A stretch of 64,000 bases of DNA from CAVUBL01 sp963837945 (GCA_963837945.1 CAWIQD010000003.1:124001-188000); one strand, 5' to 3'; positions 20,881 to 32,146 are shown, counted from the first letter of the stretch. Numbers and translations: made by a program. The notes: a model not told the origin generated them from the letters alone.

Positions 20881-21701
20881 CAGAACTCGTTGATCACGGT
20901 GACGTCGTCCGCGACCATGCCGCGGTCGCCGGCGTGGAGGGAGAACTCGAGCACCAGCTCCCGGTTCGGCAGCTCGCGCTCCAGCCCTTCGCGCTCGAGG
21001 GAGCTGGCGTGGACGAAGGCGGTGCGATAGGGCGACTCGGGGAGGCGCGAGTCCAGGGTCCACAGGCGATCGCTGATCTCTGCCAGGAACCGGACGAAGC
21101 CGTACCCTTTCACCTGGTCGAACCAGTGGCAGGTGCCGCGCACCCGCGACCCCTCCTCGCCCCACGGCTTGCGTTCGTCGCCGTTGCGCGGCGCGATCGG
21201 CAGCAGGTTGGGCACGAGATAGCCGGAGAGGTAGAGGTCCGCCTGGTTCTGGAGGTGGAGCGAGACGTTGTCGAAGCCGACCACCTCGAGGCGCAGACCC
21301 CGGTTCTGGAGCGCCTCGACGACCTTCACGAAGTCGCCGTCGCCCGAGACCAGGAGCACCCGGTCGAGCCGCTCGAACTGGAGCAGCATGTCGACCGCCA
21401 TGTCGAGGTCGGCGTTGGCCTTGCCGTAGCGCTCCCCCGCGGCGTCCCGGAACCAGCGGATCGGCTTCTCGAGCACCTTGAAGCCGCTGTCTCGCAGGCG
21501 CGAGTGGAACTCGAGCACCCGCTCGTAGGTCGGGTCACCGGATTTCGCGCGCTCCTGGTCGAAGCGCACGTAGGCGTTCATCCGCACCGGGTCCCCGCCC
21601 CCCCGACAGGCGAACTCGCGCAGGACGTCGTACTGCATCCCCCGCCCGCCGTTCATGGTGATGTTCTCGACGTCGACGTAGATTCCGATCTTCCGATCCA
21701 A
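20880..21701 (-). CDS. NYN-domain nuclease-like protein fused to a cold-shock-type domain
   Basis: A 273-residue predicted RNA-processing protein. Start is TTG 21701, with GGGAGA six bases upstream; the domain begins at once with KIGIYVDVENITM. The NYN (PIN-like) acidic residues are in YVDVEN, NADLDMAVDML and VSGDGDFVKVVEAL, followed by the usual LRLEVVGF strand. The last 85 residues look like a cold-shock OB fold with RNP1-like KGYGFVRF and RNP2-like TAFVHASSL, separated by an unusual insertion of about 20 residues. The combination suggests a sequence- or structure-guided ribonuclease. Target unknown. Confidence 0.8.
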   Translation of the reverse strand: MDRKIGIYVDVENITMNGGRGMQYDVLREFACRGGGDPVRMNAYVRFDQERAKSGDPTYERVLEFHSRLRDSGFKVLEKPIRWFRDAAGERYGKANADLDMAVDMLLQFERLDRVLLVSGDGDFVKVVEALQNRGLRLEVVGFDNVSLHLQNQADLYLSGYLVPNLLPIAPRNGDERKPWGEEGSRVRGTCHWFDQVKGYGFVRFLAEISDRLWTLDSRLPESPYRTAFVHASSLEREGLERELPNRELVLEFSLHAGDRGMVADDVTVINEF

Positions 21702-21776
21702 GCCAGGTCTCCCGAGAGTCCCCGCCGGCGATTCTCTCGCGCCCGGGAGGGAAAGGAAAGCGACCGCCGCCGGCAC
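21702..21776. other. Short leader between the repeat array and the NYN gene
   Basis: Contains the Shine-Dalgarno-like GGGAGA of the NYN gene (minus strand, 21713-21708). No convincing promoter boxes are visible here. Confidence 0.35.
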
Positions 21777-22046
21777 CGGCGGTCGACTTCGTTCAGGCGC
21801 GCGGTGCCCTCCGTACCGTTCGCCCGGCCGAGGCAGAGCTCGGCCTGGGGACCGGGAAGCGTCTGGGCGCCGGCGGTCGACTCCGTTCAGGCGCTCGGTG
21901 CCCTCCGTACCGTTCGCCCGGCCGAGGCAGAGCTCGGCCCGGGGACCGGGAAGCGCCCGGGCGCCAGCGGTCGACTTCGTTCAGGCGCTCGGTGCCCCTC
22001 CGTACCGTTCGCCCGGCCGAGGCAGAGCTCGGCCGCTTCATGGGTT
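21777..22046. repeat. Tandem array of a 94-bp unit, almost three copies
   Basis: Units begin at 21777, 21871 and 21965, exactly 94 bases apart. Each holds GGTCGACTYCGTTCAGGCGC, then CCCTCCGTACCGTTCGCCC, then the hairpin GGCCGAGGCAGAGCTCGGCC (stem GGCCGAG with CTCGGCC). The third unit departs after the hairpin into CGCTTCATGGG. Copies differ at only a few positions. The hairpin and the CGTTCAG module recur at 35033-35116. Confidence 0.85.
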
Positions 22047-22246
22047 CGGAGGGGTGGCCCCGCCAATTCCCTTCCCCCACCCATCAGGCGTTGGTGCGGC
22101 CGCCTGGGAGTCCGACCGCGGAGGGCCGGGTGGGGGGCGCCCGGCCAGGGGACGTCACGGACCGCGCGCCCGACGACCCTTCGGAGTCCGAGCCCGCCAA
22201 AGCGCGGGCCGTGCCGAGGCGCGACTCCTGCGCCCCACCGTCCGGG
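22047..22246. other. Gene-free stretch between the array and the MFS gene
   Basis: About 200 GC-rich bases. Apparent open frames here have the composition of antisense or random GC-rich sequence. I see no gene, RNA or clear terminator. Confidence 0.4.
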
Positions 22247-23497
22247 TCAGTCGCGCCGCTCCCCAGGCCGGGCGCCCCCCGCCCGGCCCGGCCGGACCAC
22301 CCGGCCCGGCCCCACCACGACGAACAACCCCACCGCCGCCACCAGCGCCAGCGTCGCCCCCGTCCCGAACGCCGCCAGCGCCCCCCACCGCTGCCAGATC
22401 ATCCCGAACAGCAACGAGGCCGGCAGCGCCCCCACCCCGAGCGCCAGGTAGTACCAGCCGAACGCCGCCCCGCGGCCCTCCACGCCGCCCAGGTCGGCCA
22501 CCAGCGCCCGTTCCACCCCCTCCGTCAAGGCGAAGAAGAGCCCGTAGACCGCGAACAGCAGCCAGACCTGCCAGCCGGTCGAGGCGAAGGCGAAGCCGAG
22601 GTAGACCAGGGCGTAGAGCGCCCAGCCGGCGGCGATCGGCCCCCGCCGCCCGAACCGGTCGGAGAGCATGCCCGCCGGCGTGCTGACCGTCGCCTTCACC
22701 AGGTGGTGCAGCGCCCAGAGGATCGGCAGCAGCGCCGGCGTCACGCCGAGGTCGACGGCGCGCAGGAGGAGGAACGCGTCGGTCGAGTTCCCGAGCGTGA
22801 AGACGAAGAGGATCGCGAGGAAGGCCCAGAACCGGCCGCCGAGGCCGCCTCCCAGCCGCAGCCTGGCGGCCGAGCCCGGCCGCGCCGCAGGCTCCGGTGG
22901 ACGGTCGGCGGGCTTGCCCGCCGTCTCCCGCACCCCGAACGCGACCGCCGCCACCGCCAAGGCCCCCGGCACCGCGGCAAGCAGGAAGACCGTCCGGAGG
23001 CCGAGGCCGGCGCCGCGCAACAACGCGAAGGCGATCAGCGGACCGGCGAGGGCTCCCGTGTGGTCGGCGGCGCGGTGGAAGCCGAAGGCCCGGCCGCGGA
23101 CTTGGGGGTCGACCGCCTCCGCGATCAGGGCGTCGCGCGGCGAGGAACGAAGCCCCTTGCCCACCCGGTCGGCGACTCGGACCGCCAGCACCTGGGGAAC
23201 GGAGGAGGCGAGCGCCACCAGCGGGCGGACCGCCGAGGCCAGGGTGTACCCGGCCACCACCAGGGGTTTGCGGCGCCGGGCGCGGTCGGACCACCAGCCG
23301 CTCGCCAGCTTGAGCAGGGCGGCGGTCGACTCGGCGGCGCCTTCGACGGCTCCGAGGGCGACCGCGCCGGCGCCCAGGGTCGCGGTCAGGAAGACCGGGA
23401 GCAGCGGGTAGATCATCTCGCTCGACAGGTCGGTGAGAAAGCTCACCAGCCCCAAGGCGAGGACGGTCGGCGGCAGGAACGCCTGGCGCCGGGTCAT
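22247..23497 (-). CDS. Major facilitator superfamily transporter
   Basis: A 416-residue, 12-segment transporter. N-terminal half: SFLTDLSSEMIYPLLPVFL and the loop 2-3 motif GWWSDRARRRKPLVVAGY. The sequence RVADRVGKGLRSSPRDALIA is typical of one MFS subgroup with unknown substrates. C-terminal half carries the matching GMLSDRFGRRGPI loop. A proline-glycine tail ends the protein. ATG overlaps the stop of the VanZ-like gene (ATGA), so mtaB, vanZ-like and this gene form one operon. Confidence 0.88.
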   Translation of the reverse strand: MTRRQAFLPPTVLALGLVSFLTDLSSEMIYPLLPVFLTATLGAGAVALGAVEGAAESTAALLKLASGWWSDRARRRKPLVVAGYTLASAVRPLVALASSVPQVLAVRVADRVGKGLRSSPRDALIAEAVDPQVRGRAFGFHRAADHTGALAGPLIAFALLRGAGLGLRTVFLLAAVPGALAVAAVAFGVRETAGKPADRPPEPAARPGSAARLRLGGGLGGRFWAFLAILFVFTLGNSTDAFLLLRAVDLGVTPALLPILWALHHLVKATVSTPAGMLSDRFGRRGPIAAGWALYALVYLGFAFASTGWQVWLLFAVYGLFFALTEGVERALVADLGGVEGRGAAFGWYYLALGVGALPASLLFGMIWQRWGALAAFGTGATLALVAAVGLFVVVGPGRVVRPGRAGGARPGERRD

Positions 23498-23973
23498 CGG
23501 GTGGCGCGGCGGACCCGCCGCCGGCGGCGGGCCGCGAGCACCATCGCCACCGCCCCGAGCAGCGCTCCGAGGGCGTTGAAGATCACGTCGTCGACGTCGG
23601 TGGCGCGGCCGGGGATGACCAGCTGCAAGGTCTCGATCCCCGCCGACAAGACGGCGCCGAACAGCACGGCCGCAACGAGGCGCAGGGCCGGAGACCGCCG
23701 GCCGAGAGCTCCGGCGACCGTGAGGCCGACGGGGAGGAAGAGGAGCACGTTGCCCACGACGTCGGTGAGCAGGTAGTGCAGGATGACCGGGCGGTTGGCA
23801 CCCGGCTGGAAGAGCGCCATGAGGGCGCGCCGGTGGTGCTCCAACGGGTGCAGGTTGGTCCCGGTCGAAAAGCCCGGGAAGTCGTCCGGCCGCAGGGTCA
23901 CGACCAGCACCGCGATCACCGCCAGCGAGGCCAGCGCCAGCCAGCCCGGGCTCGGCGGCGGGCGGCGGCTCAC
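23494..23973 (-). CDS. VanZ-like membrane protein
   Basis: A 159-residue protein with four to five hydrophobic segments and VanZ-family hallmarks: NLHPLEHHRRAL after the first segment, DVVGNVLLFLPVG in the second and GAVLSAGIETLQLVIPGRATDVDDVIFNALG (the ETLQ...R..D..D..N..G pattern) in the third and fourth. Molecular role of the family is poorly defined; VanZ itself gives weak teicoplanin resistance. Start GTG 23973 overlaps the mtaB stop by four bases. Confidence 0.82.
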   Translation of the reverse strand: MSRRPPPSPGWLALASLAVIAVLVVTLRPDDFPGFSTGTNLHPLEHHRRALMALFQPGANRPVILHYLLTDVVGNVLLFLPVGLTVAGALGRRSPALRLVAAVLFGAVLSAGIETLQLVIPGRATDVDDVIFNALGALLGAVAMVLAARRRRRVRRATR

Positions 23974-25259
23974 GGAGAGCCGTCCGCCGAGGCGGTCAGC
24001 TCGGCGAGGACGCCGGTCTCGGCGAGCCCCACCACGCGCGCCTCCGTGACGGCGTTGGCGAGGTCGACGCCGGGCGGGGCGGCCGCCGCCACCCGCAGGT
24101 AGTTGTCGGTGAGGCCGTGCCACCGATCGCCGCGTCTCCCCTCCCAGAGGACCGAGACCCTCGCCCCCCGGTGGCTCGCCAGGAAGCGTCGCTCGGCGGC
24201 CGCCGCGGTCTCGAGCATCGCCGCCGTCCGGCGCTTGATCTCCTCGGCGCCGACCCGGCCGGGCAGCTCCGCGGCCTCGGTCCCGGGGCGCGGCGAGAAG
24301 GGAAAGACGTGGGTGCGGGCGAACCCGGTGCGGGCGACGAAGCCGCGGCTCTCCTCGAACTCGGCCGCCGTCTCGCCCGGGAAGCCGACGATCACGTCGG
24401 TGGTCACGGCGACCCCGGGGACGGCGGCCCGCAGCTCGGCCACCCGCTCGGCGTAGGTCCGGGAGTCGTAGGGCCGGCGCATCCTCGCCAGCGTCCGGTC
24501 CGAGCCGCTCTGGAGGGACATGTGGACGTGCCGGCAGAGGCGCCGGTCGCGCCACAGATCGAGGAGGCGCCGGTCGAAGGCCCAGGGCGCGATCGAGCTC
24601 AACCGGAGCCGCGGGATCGGGGTCTCCGCGAGGAGCGCCGCGACCAGATCGGCGAGCCCATGCCGCCGCCACCGGTAGTGGGAGATCTGGACCCCGGTGA
24701 CCACGACCTCGCAAAAGCCCGCGGCCGCCGTCGAGCGGACCTCGGCCACCACCTCGGAAAGCGGGCGGCTGCGCTGGCGCCCGCGGGTCGAGGGGATGAT
24801 GCAGAAGGCGCAGCCGACGTTGCAGCCGTCCTCGATCTTGACCAGGGCGCGGGTGTGGCCGAGGGCGAGCCCGGCGAACGGCACGGGCGGCCCGCTCGCG
24901 GCCGGCTTCCGGGCCCACTCGGGGAAGGCGGCGTGGACCCGCTCGAGCAACCGGTCCTTGTCGCGGTTCGGCACCACCAGGTCGACCCCGGCCAGGGCGG
25001 CCGCCTCCTCCGGCGAGCCGGTGGCGTAGCAGCCGGTGAGGACTGTCTTCAGCCCCGGGATCCGCCGGCTCCCCCGGCGGGCGACCTTGCGCGAGTCGCG
25101 AGCCGCGCGGTGGGTGACGGTGCACGAGTTGACGACGTGGAGCTCCGCCTCGTCCAGAGTCGGCACCACGCGATGGCCGGCGAGGTGGAACTCGCGCGCC
25201 AGCCGCTCGAGCTCGGCCTGGTTGAGCTTGCACCCGAGGTTGGTGAAGCACACCCGCAT
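23970..25259 (-). CDS. mtaB: tRNA (N6-threonylcarbamoyladenosine-37) methylthiotransferase MtaB
   Basis: A radical-SAM enzyme that adds a methylthio group to t6A37 of tRNAs. The 429-residue protein has all three parts: N-terminal UPF0004 domain with its cluster cysteines (FTNLGCKLNQ, VNSCTV, TGCYA), the radical SAM motif CNVGCAFC, and a C-terminal TRAM-like domain (SVLWEGRR ... HGLTDNYLRV). The sequence LGCKLNQAE and the ending favour MtaB over MiaB. ATG 25259 is chosen over an upstream ATG at 25286 because the conserved MRVCFTNLGC starts there. Confidence 0.9.
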   Translation of the reverse strand: MRVCFTNLGCKLNQAELERLAREFHLAGHRVVPTLDEAELHVVNSCTVTHRAARDSRKVARRGSRRIPGLKTVLTGCYATGSPEEAAALAGVDLVVPNRDKDRLLERVHAAFPEWARKPAASGPPVPFAGLALGHTRALVKIEDGCNVGCAFCIIPSTRGRQRSRPLSEVVAEVRSTAAAGFCEVVVTGVQISHYRWRRHGLADLVAALLAETPIPRLRLSSIAPWAFDRRLLDLWRDRRLCRHVHMSLQSGSDRTLARMRRPYDSRTYAERVAELRAAVPGVAVTTDVIVGFPGETAAEFEESRGFVARTGFARTHVFPFSPRPGTEAAELPGRVGAEEIKRRTAAMLETAAAAERRFLASHRGARVSVLWEGRRGDRWHGLTDNYLRVAAAAPPGVDLANAVTEARVVGLAETGVLAELTASADGSP

Positions 25260-25286
25260 CGGGCGAGCGTATCGCAACCGTTCCAC

Positions 25287-25372
25287 CGGCGATCCGATCG
25301 GCCGGGCGGGGGCGTCCCTCGCCCCCCGCGAGGGTGGGAGAGGGATCGAGGCTGAGGGGGGTGATCCGATCT
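25287..25372. repeat. Dispersed GC-rich hairpin repeat, copy A
   Basis: Contains CCGGCGATCCG, CGGGCGGGGGCGTCCC, a hairpin (CCCTCGC with GCGAGGG) and GGGAGAGGGATCGAGG, ending GGTGATCCGAT. The same order of blocks occurs at 41091-41180. It fills the gap between ppdK and mtaB. On the minus strand the text translates to a SPTLAGGEG-like phrase of the kind often seen in spurious intergenic frames of many bacteria. Confidence 0.6.
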
Positions 25373-28084
25373 AATCCTCGCCGCCCGGGCCCGCGCCGAG
25401 TTGCGAGCGGGCCGCCGCCAGGCGGGCGATCGGCACGCGGTACGGCGAGCAGGAGACGTAGTCGAGGCCGACCTCGTCGAAGAAGGCGACCGAGGCCGGC
25501 TCGCCGCCGTGCTCGCCGCAGATCCCGAGATGCAGGTCCGGCCGTGCCGCGCGCCCCTCCTCGCAGGCCAGGCGCACCAGGCGGCCGACGCCGTCCGGGT
25601 CGAGGCGGGCGAAGGGGTCGAACGGCAGGATGCCGTCTTCGAGATAGCGCGGCAGGAAGCGGCCGACGTCGTCCCGGGAGAAGCCGTAGGTCATCTGGGT
25701 CAGGTCGTTGGTGCCGAAGGAGAAGAAGTCGGCGTGGCGGGCCACCCGGCCGGCGACCAGGGCGGCGCGGGGGACCTCGATCATGGTGCCGATCAGGAGC
25801 TCGAGCTCGATGCCCTCCTCGCGCTGGACCCGGGCGGCGGTCTCCTCGATCTGGGAGCGCAGCCGGGCGATCTCCTCCTCGCCGCCGACCAGCGGCACCA
25901 TGATCTCGGGCAGGACCTTGCCGCCGGCCCGCGCCCGGCCGCAGGCCGCACGGACGATCGCCTCGACCTGCATGCGGTAGATGTCCGGCGCGGTCAGACC
26001 GAGTCTGCACCCGCGGTGGCCGAGCATCGGGTTGACCTCGGCGAGCGCCGCGGCCTTCTCCGCCACTCGCGACGGCTCGACCCCCATGTCGCGCGCCAGC
26101 TCCGCCAGCGCCTTGTCCCCCTTGGGCAAGAACTCGTGGAGCGGCGGGTCGAGCAGGCGCACGGTCACCGGCAGCCCGTCCATCGCCTCGAAGATGCCCT
26201 CGAAGTCCGCCTGCTGGAGGGGCAGGAGGCGCGCCAGGGCCTGCCGGCGCTCGTCGGGCCCCGCGGCGAGGATCATCTGGCGCACGAGCGAGATGCGGTC
26301 TTCGTCGAAGAACATGTGCTCGGTGCGGCACAGACCGATCCCCTCGGCGCCGAAGGCGCGGGCCGCGCGCGCGTCCTCCGGGGTGTCGGCGTTGGCGCGC
26401 ACCCGGAGCCGGCGCTCGGCGTCGGACCACTCGAGCACCCGGAGGAACGCCTGGGCCGCCGGGCTGGCCTCGCCGCCGGCGAGCAGGTGGCGCAGGACCT
26501 GCGACTCGCGGGTCGCGAGCGCCCCGGCGATCACCTCGCCCGTCGTGCCGTCGATCGACAGCTCGTCGCCCTCGCGGAGCACCGTCTCCCCCACCCGCAC
26601 CTCGCGGGTCCGCTCGTCGACCGAGATCTCGCCGGCACCCACGATGCACGGCTTGCCGAGCCCGCGGGCGACCACCGCGGCGTGCGAGGTCATGCCGCCG
26701 CGCGAGGTGAGGATCCCCACCGAGGCGTGCATCCCGACGATGTCCTCCGGCGAGGTCTCCTCGCGGACCAGCAGCACCGGGCCGGTCTGGGCCATCTCGG
26801 CGGCCCGGTCGGCGTCGAGGGCGATGCGGCCCGAGGCGGCTCCCGGGCCCGCCGGCAGCCCGCGGGCGAGGTGGCGGCCGACGGCCACGGCCCGGCGGCG
26901 CTCGCCCTCGTCGAACTCGGGCGCCAGGAGCTGGACCAGGTGCCGCGGCTCGACCCGCGAGAGCCCTTCGCGCGCGTCGATCAGCCCCTCTTCGACCATG
27001 TCGACCGCGATCCGCACCGCCGCCGGGCCGGTGCGCTTGCCGGTCCGGGTCTGGAGCATGTAGAGGGTGTCGGTCTCGATGGTGAACTCCAGGTCTTGCA
27101 TGTCGCGGTAGTGCGTCTCGAGGGTCCGCGCCACCTCGAGGAGCTGCTCGTAGGCGCTGCGGGAAGTCGGCCTGCATCCCGGGGTCGTCGCCGGCGCCCC
27201 GGATCGAGCGCGGCGTGCGGGTGCCGGCGACCACGTCCTCGCCCTGGGCGTTGACCAGGTACTCGCCATAGAGGGCGGCCTCGCCGGTGGCCGGGTTGCG
27301 CGTGAAGGCGACGCCGGTCGCGCAGTCCGGCCCCCGGTTGCCGAACACCATGGCCTGCACGTTGACCGCGGTGCCCATGGTGTCGGGCAGGTGGTTCAGG
27401 CGGCGGTACTCGCGGGCGCGCTTGTTGTCCCAGCTCTCGAAGACCGCGCGGATGCCGCCCCAGAGCTGCTCCTGAGGGTCCTGCGGGAACGGCGCTCCGG
27501 TCTCGCGCTCGATCAGCGCCTCGTACTGGTCGACCACCCGGGCCAGGGCCTCGGCGGAGAGCTCCCGGGTCGGTGTCCACCCCCTCTCCGGCGCGGGCGA
27601 CCTCGAGCGCCTCCTCGAACTCCCGGTGGGCGACGCCGAGCACCACGTCGCCGTACATGGTGAGCAGCCGCCGGTAGGCGTCGTAGAGGAACCGCGCGTC
27701 CTCGCCGGCGGCGATCCGCGCGGCGACGATCTCGCGGTTCAGGCCGAGGTTGAGGACCGTGTCCATCATCCCGGGCATCGAGATCGCGGCCCCGGAGCGC
27801 ACCGAGACGAGAAGCGGCCGAGTCGGGTCGCCGAAGGTCTGCTCCTGGAGCTCCTCGACCAGCCGTAGCGCGGCCTCGACCTCCGGCTCGAGATCCTCGG
27901 GGTAGCTCTTGTCGTTGTCCTGGAAGTGGGCGCAGACCTCGGTGGTGATGGTGAACCCGGGGGGCACCGGGATCCCCAGCCGGGCCATCTCGGCGAGGCC
28001 GGCGCCCTTGCCCCCGAGCAGCGGTTTCTGTGCGGCGTCGCCGTCGGCGTTGCCGCCGCCGAAGGCGTAGACGTACGTTGCCAT
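25371..28084 (-). CDS. ppdK: Pyruvate, phosphate dikinase (two frameshifts)
   Basis: Interconverts pyruvate, ATP and Pi with PEP, AMP and PPi. From ATG 28084 (YVYAFGGGNADG, LLGGKGAGLAEMARLGIPVP) the frame runs to about 27570, continues in a second frame (YEALIERETGAPFPQDPQEQ ... GNRGPDCATGVAFTRNPATG) to about 27170, then in a third to the stop. The third part has the catalytic-His loop GGMTSHAAVVARGLGKPC, GTNDLTQMTYGFSRDD and the catalytic Cys region CGEHGGEPASVAFF. Total length of about 904 codons is normal. Two small indels are needed; error is likelier than decay because every domain is well conserved. It follows glyS by 31 bases. Confidence 0.9.
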
Positions 28085-28115
28085 CGGACTCCCCTCCTCC
28101 GAAGTTGGACCTACC

Positions 28116-30262
28116 TCACGTGCCGTGCTTGCGGCGGTGTTCTTCCCGGTCGACGACGACTTCGGTCAAGCGGGCGATGCCCGAGAGGACTTGCTCGATG
28201 TATGCCAGCAGGCCGAGACGCCGCTTCCGGACCTCGAGGTCGTCGTCCATCACCATGACCTCGACGAAGAAGCGCTCCAGGACCGCGGCCAGCTTCGCCG
28301 TCGCCCGGAGAGGTTCCTCGTACCGCCCGCAGGCGAAGGCGTCGCGAACCTCGCGGTGGAGCTCTTCGCTGGCTCGAAAGAGCGCCGCCTCGGCGCTCTG
28401 CCAGGTCGTCTCGATCTCGGCCTCGTCGGGCTGCCGGAGCGCGCGCCGCTCATCCTCCGGTACCGCCTTGAGGATGTTCTCGATCCGCTTCGCGGCGAGC
28501 ACCACTTCGAGGAACCCGGGCTCGTCGCGGGCGGCGTGAAGTGCGGCGATCCGGGCCTGGAGGTCGGGCAGCCGGCGGATTCCCTCGCCCGCGCCGAGCC
28601 CCGCCTCGATCTCGTCGTAGGCGTAGCCGTGGAGGCCCAGGAGGTGCCGGACCCGGTCCTCGAAGAAGGGCCGCAGGTCCCCGAGGATCTCGTCCGCGGT
28701 CCGATCCAGCGCCTTTCCATGAGACTCCACGGCTTTCCGGCTCAGGCCCAGGAGATCGAGCGAGAGCCCACGCTCGAGGCAAATCCGCACCGCTCCCTGG
28801 GCGGCGCGCCGCAGGCCGAAGGGATCGCGGCTGCCGGTGGGCACCAGGCCGAGGCCGAACATGCCGGCGATCGTGTCCAGGCGGTCGGCGAGGCTGACCA
28901 CCGCTCCGGCCCGTCCGCGCGGCAGGGGGTCGTCGGTCGAGGCGGGCAGGTACTGGTCGTAGACCGCCTGCCAGACCGCCTCGGGCTCGCCGTCCTCGCG
29001 GGCGTAGATGCCGCCCATCACCCCTTGGAGGGAGGTGAATTCCTTGACCACCTCGGTGATCAGGTCGATCTTGAGCAGGTGGGCCGCACGCTCGGCGACC
29101 GGTCGCTCTTCGGCCCAGCCGAGCTCCTCGCAGATCGCTCCCGCCAGCCGCTCGAGACGCGCCGCCTTCTCGGCGTAGCTCCCCAGGCGGGCGTGGAAGG
29201 CCAGGTGCTCGAGCCCGGCGAAGCGCTCGGCGAGCGGACGCTTGCGGTCCTCGGCGTAGAAGAACCGGGCGTCGGCGAGACGCGCCGCCACCACCCACTC
29301 GTTGCCCGAGCGCACCCTCCCCGCCGGGTCGTCGTTGCGGTCCATGACAGTCAGGAACGCGGGCAGCAGGCCATCGCCTCCGGCGCGCTCGACGGTGCCC
29401 TCAACGGTGAAAGCGCTCTGGTGGTCCTTCAAGCTGGTCGCCAGGACCTCGCGCGGGAGGGCCAGGAAGTCCGCGTCGAAGCGTCCTTCGAGGACGCCGG
29501 GCATCTCGCACATCGCCGCCAGCTTGGCGAGGAGGTCCGGGTCCTCGACCAGGGTGCCGCCGGCCGCCCGGGCCCGCTCGCGCATGGCGTCCGCGAGCCG
29601 GCGGGAGCGCTCCCCCGGATCGATCACCAGGCCGAGCTCGCCCAGGCGCCGCCGGTAGTCCGCCACCCCGGCGACCTGGATCTCCTCGGGCGAGAGGACC
29701 GGATGGCCACGGGTCCGCGCCCCGGCCGCCACCCCGAAGAGCTCGAAGGGCACGAGCTCGCCGTCGAGCAGCGAGACGAGCCCGTGGACCGGCCGCACCC
29801 AGGGGCCGTTGCCCTCTCCCCAGAGCATCGTCTTGGGCCACGGGATCTCGACCAGCACCCGGGGCACGAGCTCCGCCAGGACCTCGGCCGTGGTCCGCCC
29901 ACGGACCTTCTGGCGGGCCGCCACGTACTCGCCCTTGTCGGTCTCGATCCGCTCGAGCTCCGCCGGCTCGAGGCCCAGGCGACGGGCGAACCCCTCGAGC
30001 GCCTTGGTCGGCCTTCCTTCGGCGTCCCAGGCCACTCGCGCCGGCGGGCCCACCATCTGCTCCTCGCGGTCCGGCTCCCCCGCCGGCAGCCCCTCGAGGA
30101 CCAGCACCAGGCGGCGCGGGGTGAAGGCGCTCTCCACCTCCCGCGGGCCCAGGCCCCGGCCCATCAGGTCCTCGAACACCCGCGTCGCCAGGTGGCGCAC
30201 GGCGGGCTCGAGCATGCGGGCGGGGATCTCCTCGCTCCGCACTTCGAGCAGGTACTCGCCGC

Positions 30263-30266
<4 letters not shown>
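28116..30266 (-). CDS. glyS: Glycyl-tRNA synthetase beta subunit
   Basis: Beta chain of the bacterial alpha2-beta2 GlyRS, which binds tRNA-Gly. The 716-residue protein starts YLLEVRSEEIPARMLEPAVR, the standard opening, and contains VEIPWPKTMLWGEGNGPWVR, PREVLATSLKDHQSAFTVEG and GSRDPFGLRRAAQGAVRICL, all family hallmarks, with the C-terminal anticodon-binding region at the end. GTG 30266 overlaps the glyQ stop (GTGA). Intact frame. Confidence 0.95.
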
Positions 30267-31217
<951 letters not shown>

Positions 31218-31280
31218 CGGTTCGGTCGTCTCTCGTCGCTGGCTGTCGGCCGCGCTCCCCTGCTCGCCCCGGCGTCCGGC

Positions 31281-32064
31281 TCAGGTCGGGTCGAGGACGG
31301 GGCGCATGCTCTGGATCACGTCGTAGCTGCGCAGCTCCCGGCCCAGGAAGCGGCGTCGCACCTCGGCGCACAGCCGTTCGGTCCGGCGCAGCACCGCGCG
31401 GGCCGGCGGCCGGAGGGCGAGCTCGGCGAGCGGCTCGCGGCCCAGCCGGACCAGGAGGCCCAGGACCTCCGAGTCTACCGGCAGGCCGACCGAGGCGCCC
31501 GCCGCGGCGCCGGAACCCGCGCAGTCGACGCAGACCACCGCCTCGTCCTGCGGCGGCAGCACGCCGCCTCGCTCCGGGAACGGCCGTCCGCAGAGCGGAC
31601 ACTCCCGGGGCGACGGAAAGATGCCGGCCAGGCGCAAGGCCCAGGCTTCGAAGTAACGGGCCGCCAGATCCCGGTCCACCCCGCCCAGGAGGGCCTCGAC
31701 CGTCGAGTCCAGCAGCCGGAAGTAGAGCTCCCGAAGGATCGTTCTCCTGGACCAGCTCGGTCAGGTGCTCGGCCATGTAGCTGCCGAGCAGGATCCCCTC
31801 GAGGTCCTGCTGCAGGCGGTGGGCGGGCCGCACCAGCTCGACGTCGCCGATCCGCACCAGCTCCCGCCCCTCCTTCTCGAACCACCGGACCCGCACGCGG
31901 GCCAGCGGTTGGAGCTGCCCGCCGAAGCGACTGTACTTGCGCCGCGCACCGCGCGCAACACCCTTGGTCTTGCCCCGCTCGCGGGTGAGCAGGGTCACGA
32001 TCCGGTCGGTCTCGTGGAGGTCGAAGACGTCGAGGATCAGGGCCTCGCCCCCGAAGGCGCGCAT
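31281..32064 (-). CDS. recO: DNA repair protein RecO (frameshifted)
   Basis: Recombination mediator that loads RecA in the RecFOR pathway. From ATG 32064 the N-terminal OB domain reads EALILDVFDLHETDRIVTLL, GKTKGVARGARRKYSRFGG, and helical HLTELVQENDP; near 31742 the frame shifts and continues ELYFRLLDSTVEALLGG and RYFEAWALRLAGIFPSP. A zinc-binding set, CPLCGRPF and CVDC, lies in the second half, followed by LRSYDVIQSMRPVL. One extra base near GATCCTTCGG would account for the break. Confidence 0.88.
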
Positions 32065-32146
32065 CGCCGGCAGCCTACACCGGGGAGCGGCCGGGGGTGG
32101 CGAGGAGAGCGAGGGGCCGCGGGGGGATCTGGTAGCTTCGCCCCTC

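Noticed and set aside
21777..22046. CRISPR array
   Set aside because: The units are adjacent 94-bp near-identical repeats with no variable spacers of 30-40 bases and no cas genes nearby.
23494..27537. A 1347-codon minus-strand frame
   Set aside because: Its ends are real pieces of ppdK and the VanZ-like gene, and the middle is antisense-like shadow over mtaB. It is not one protein.
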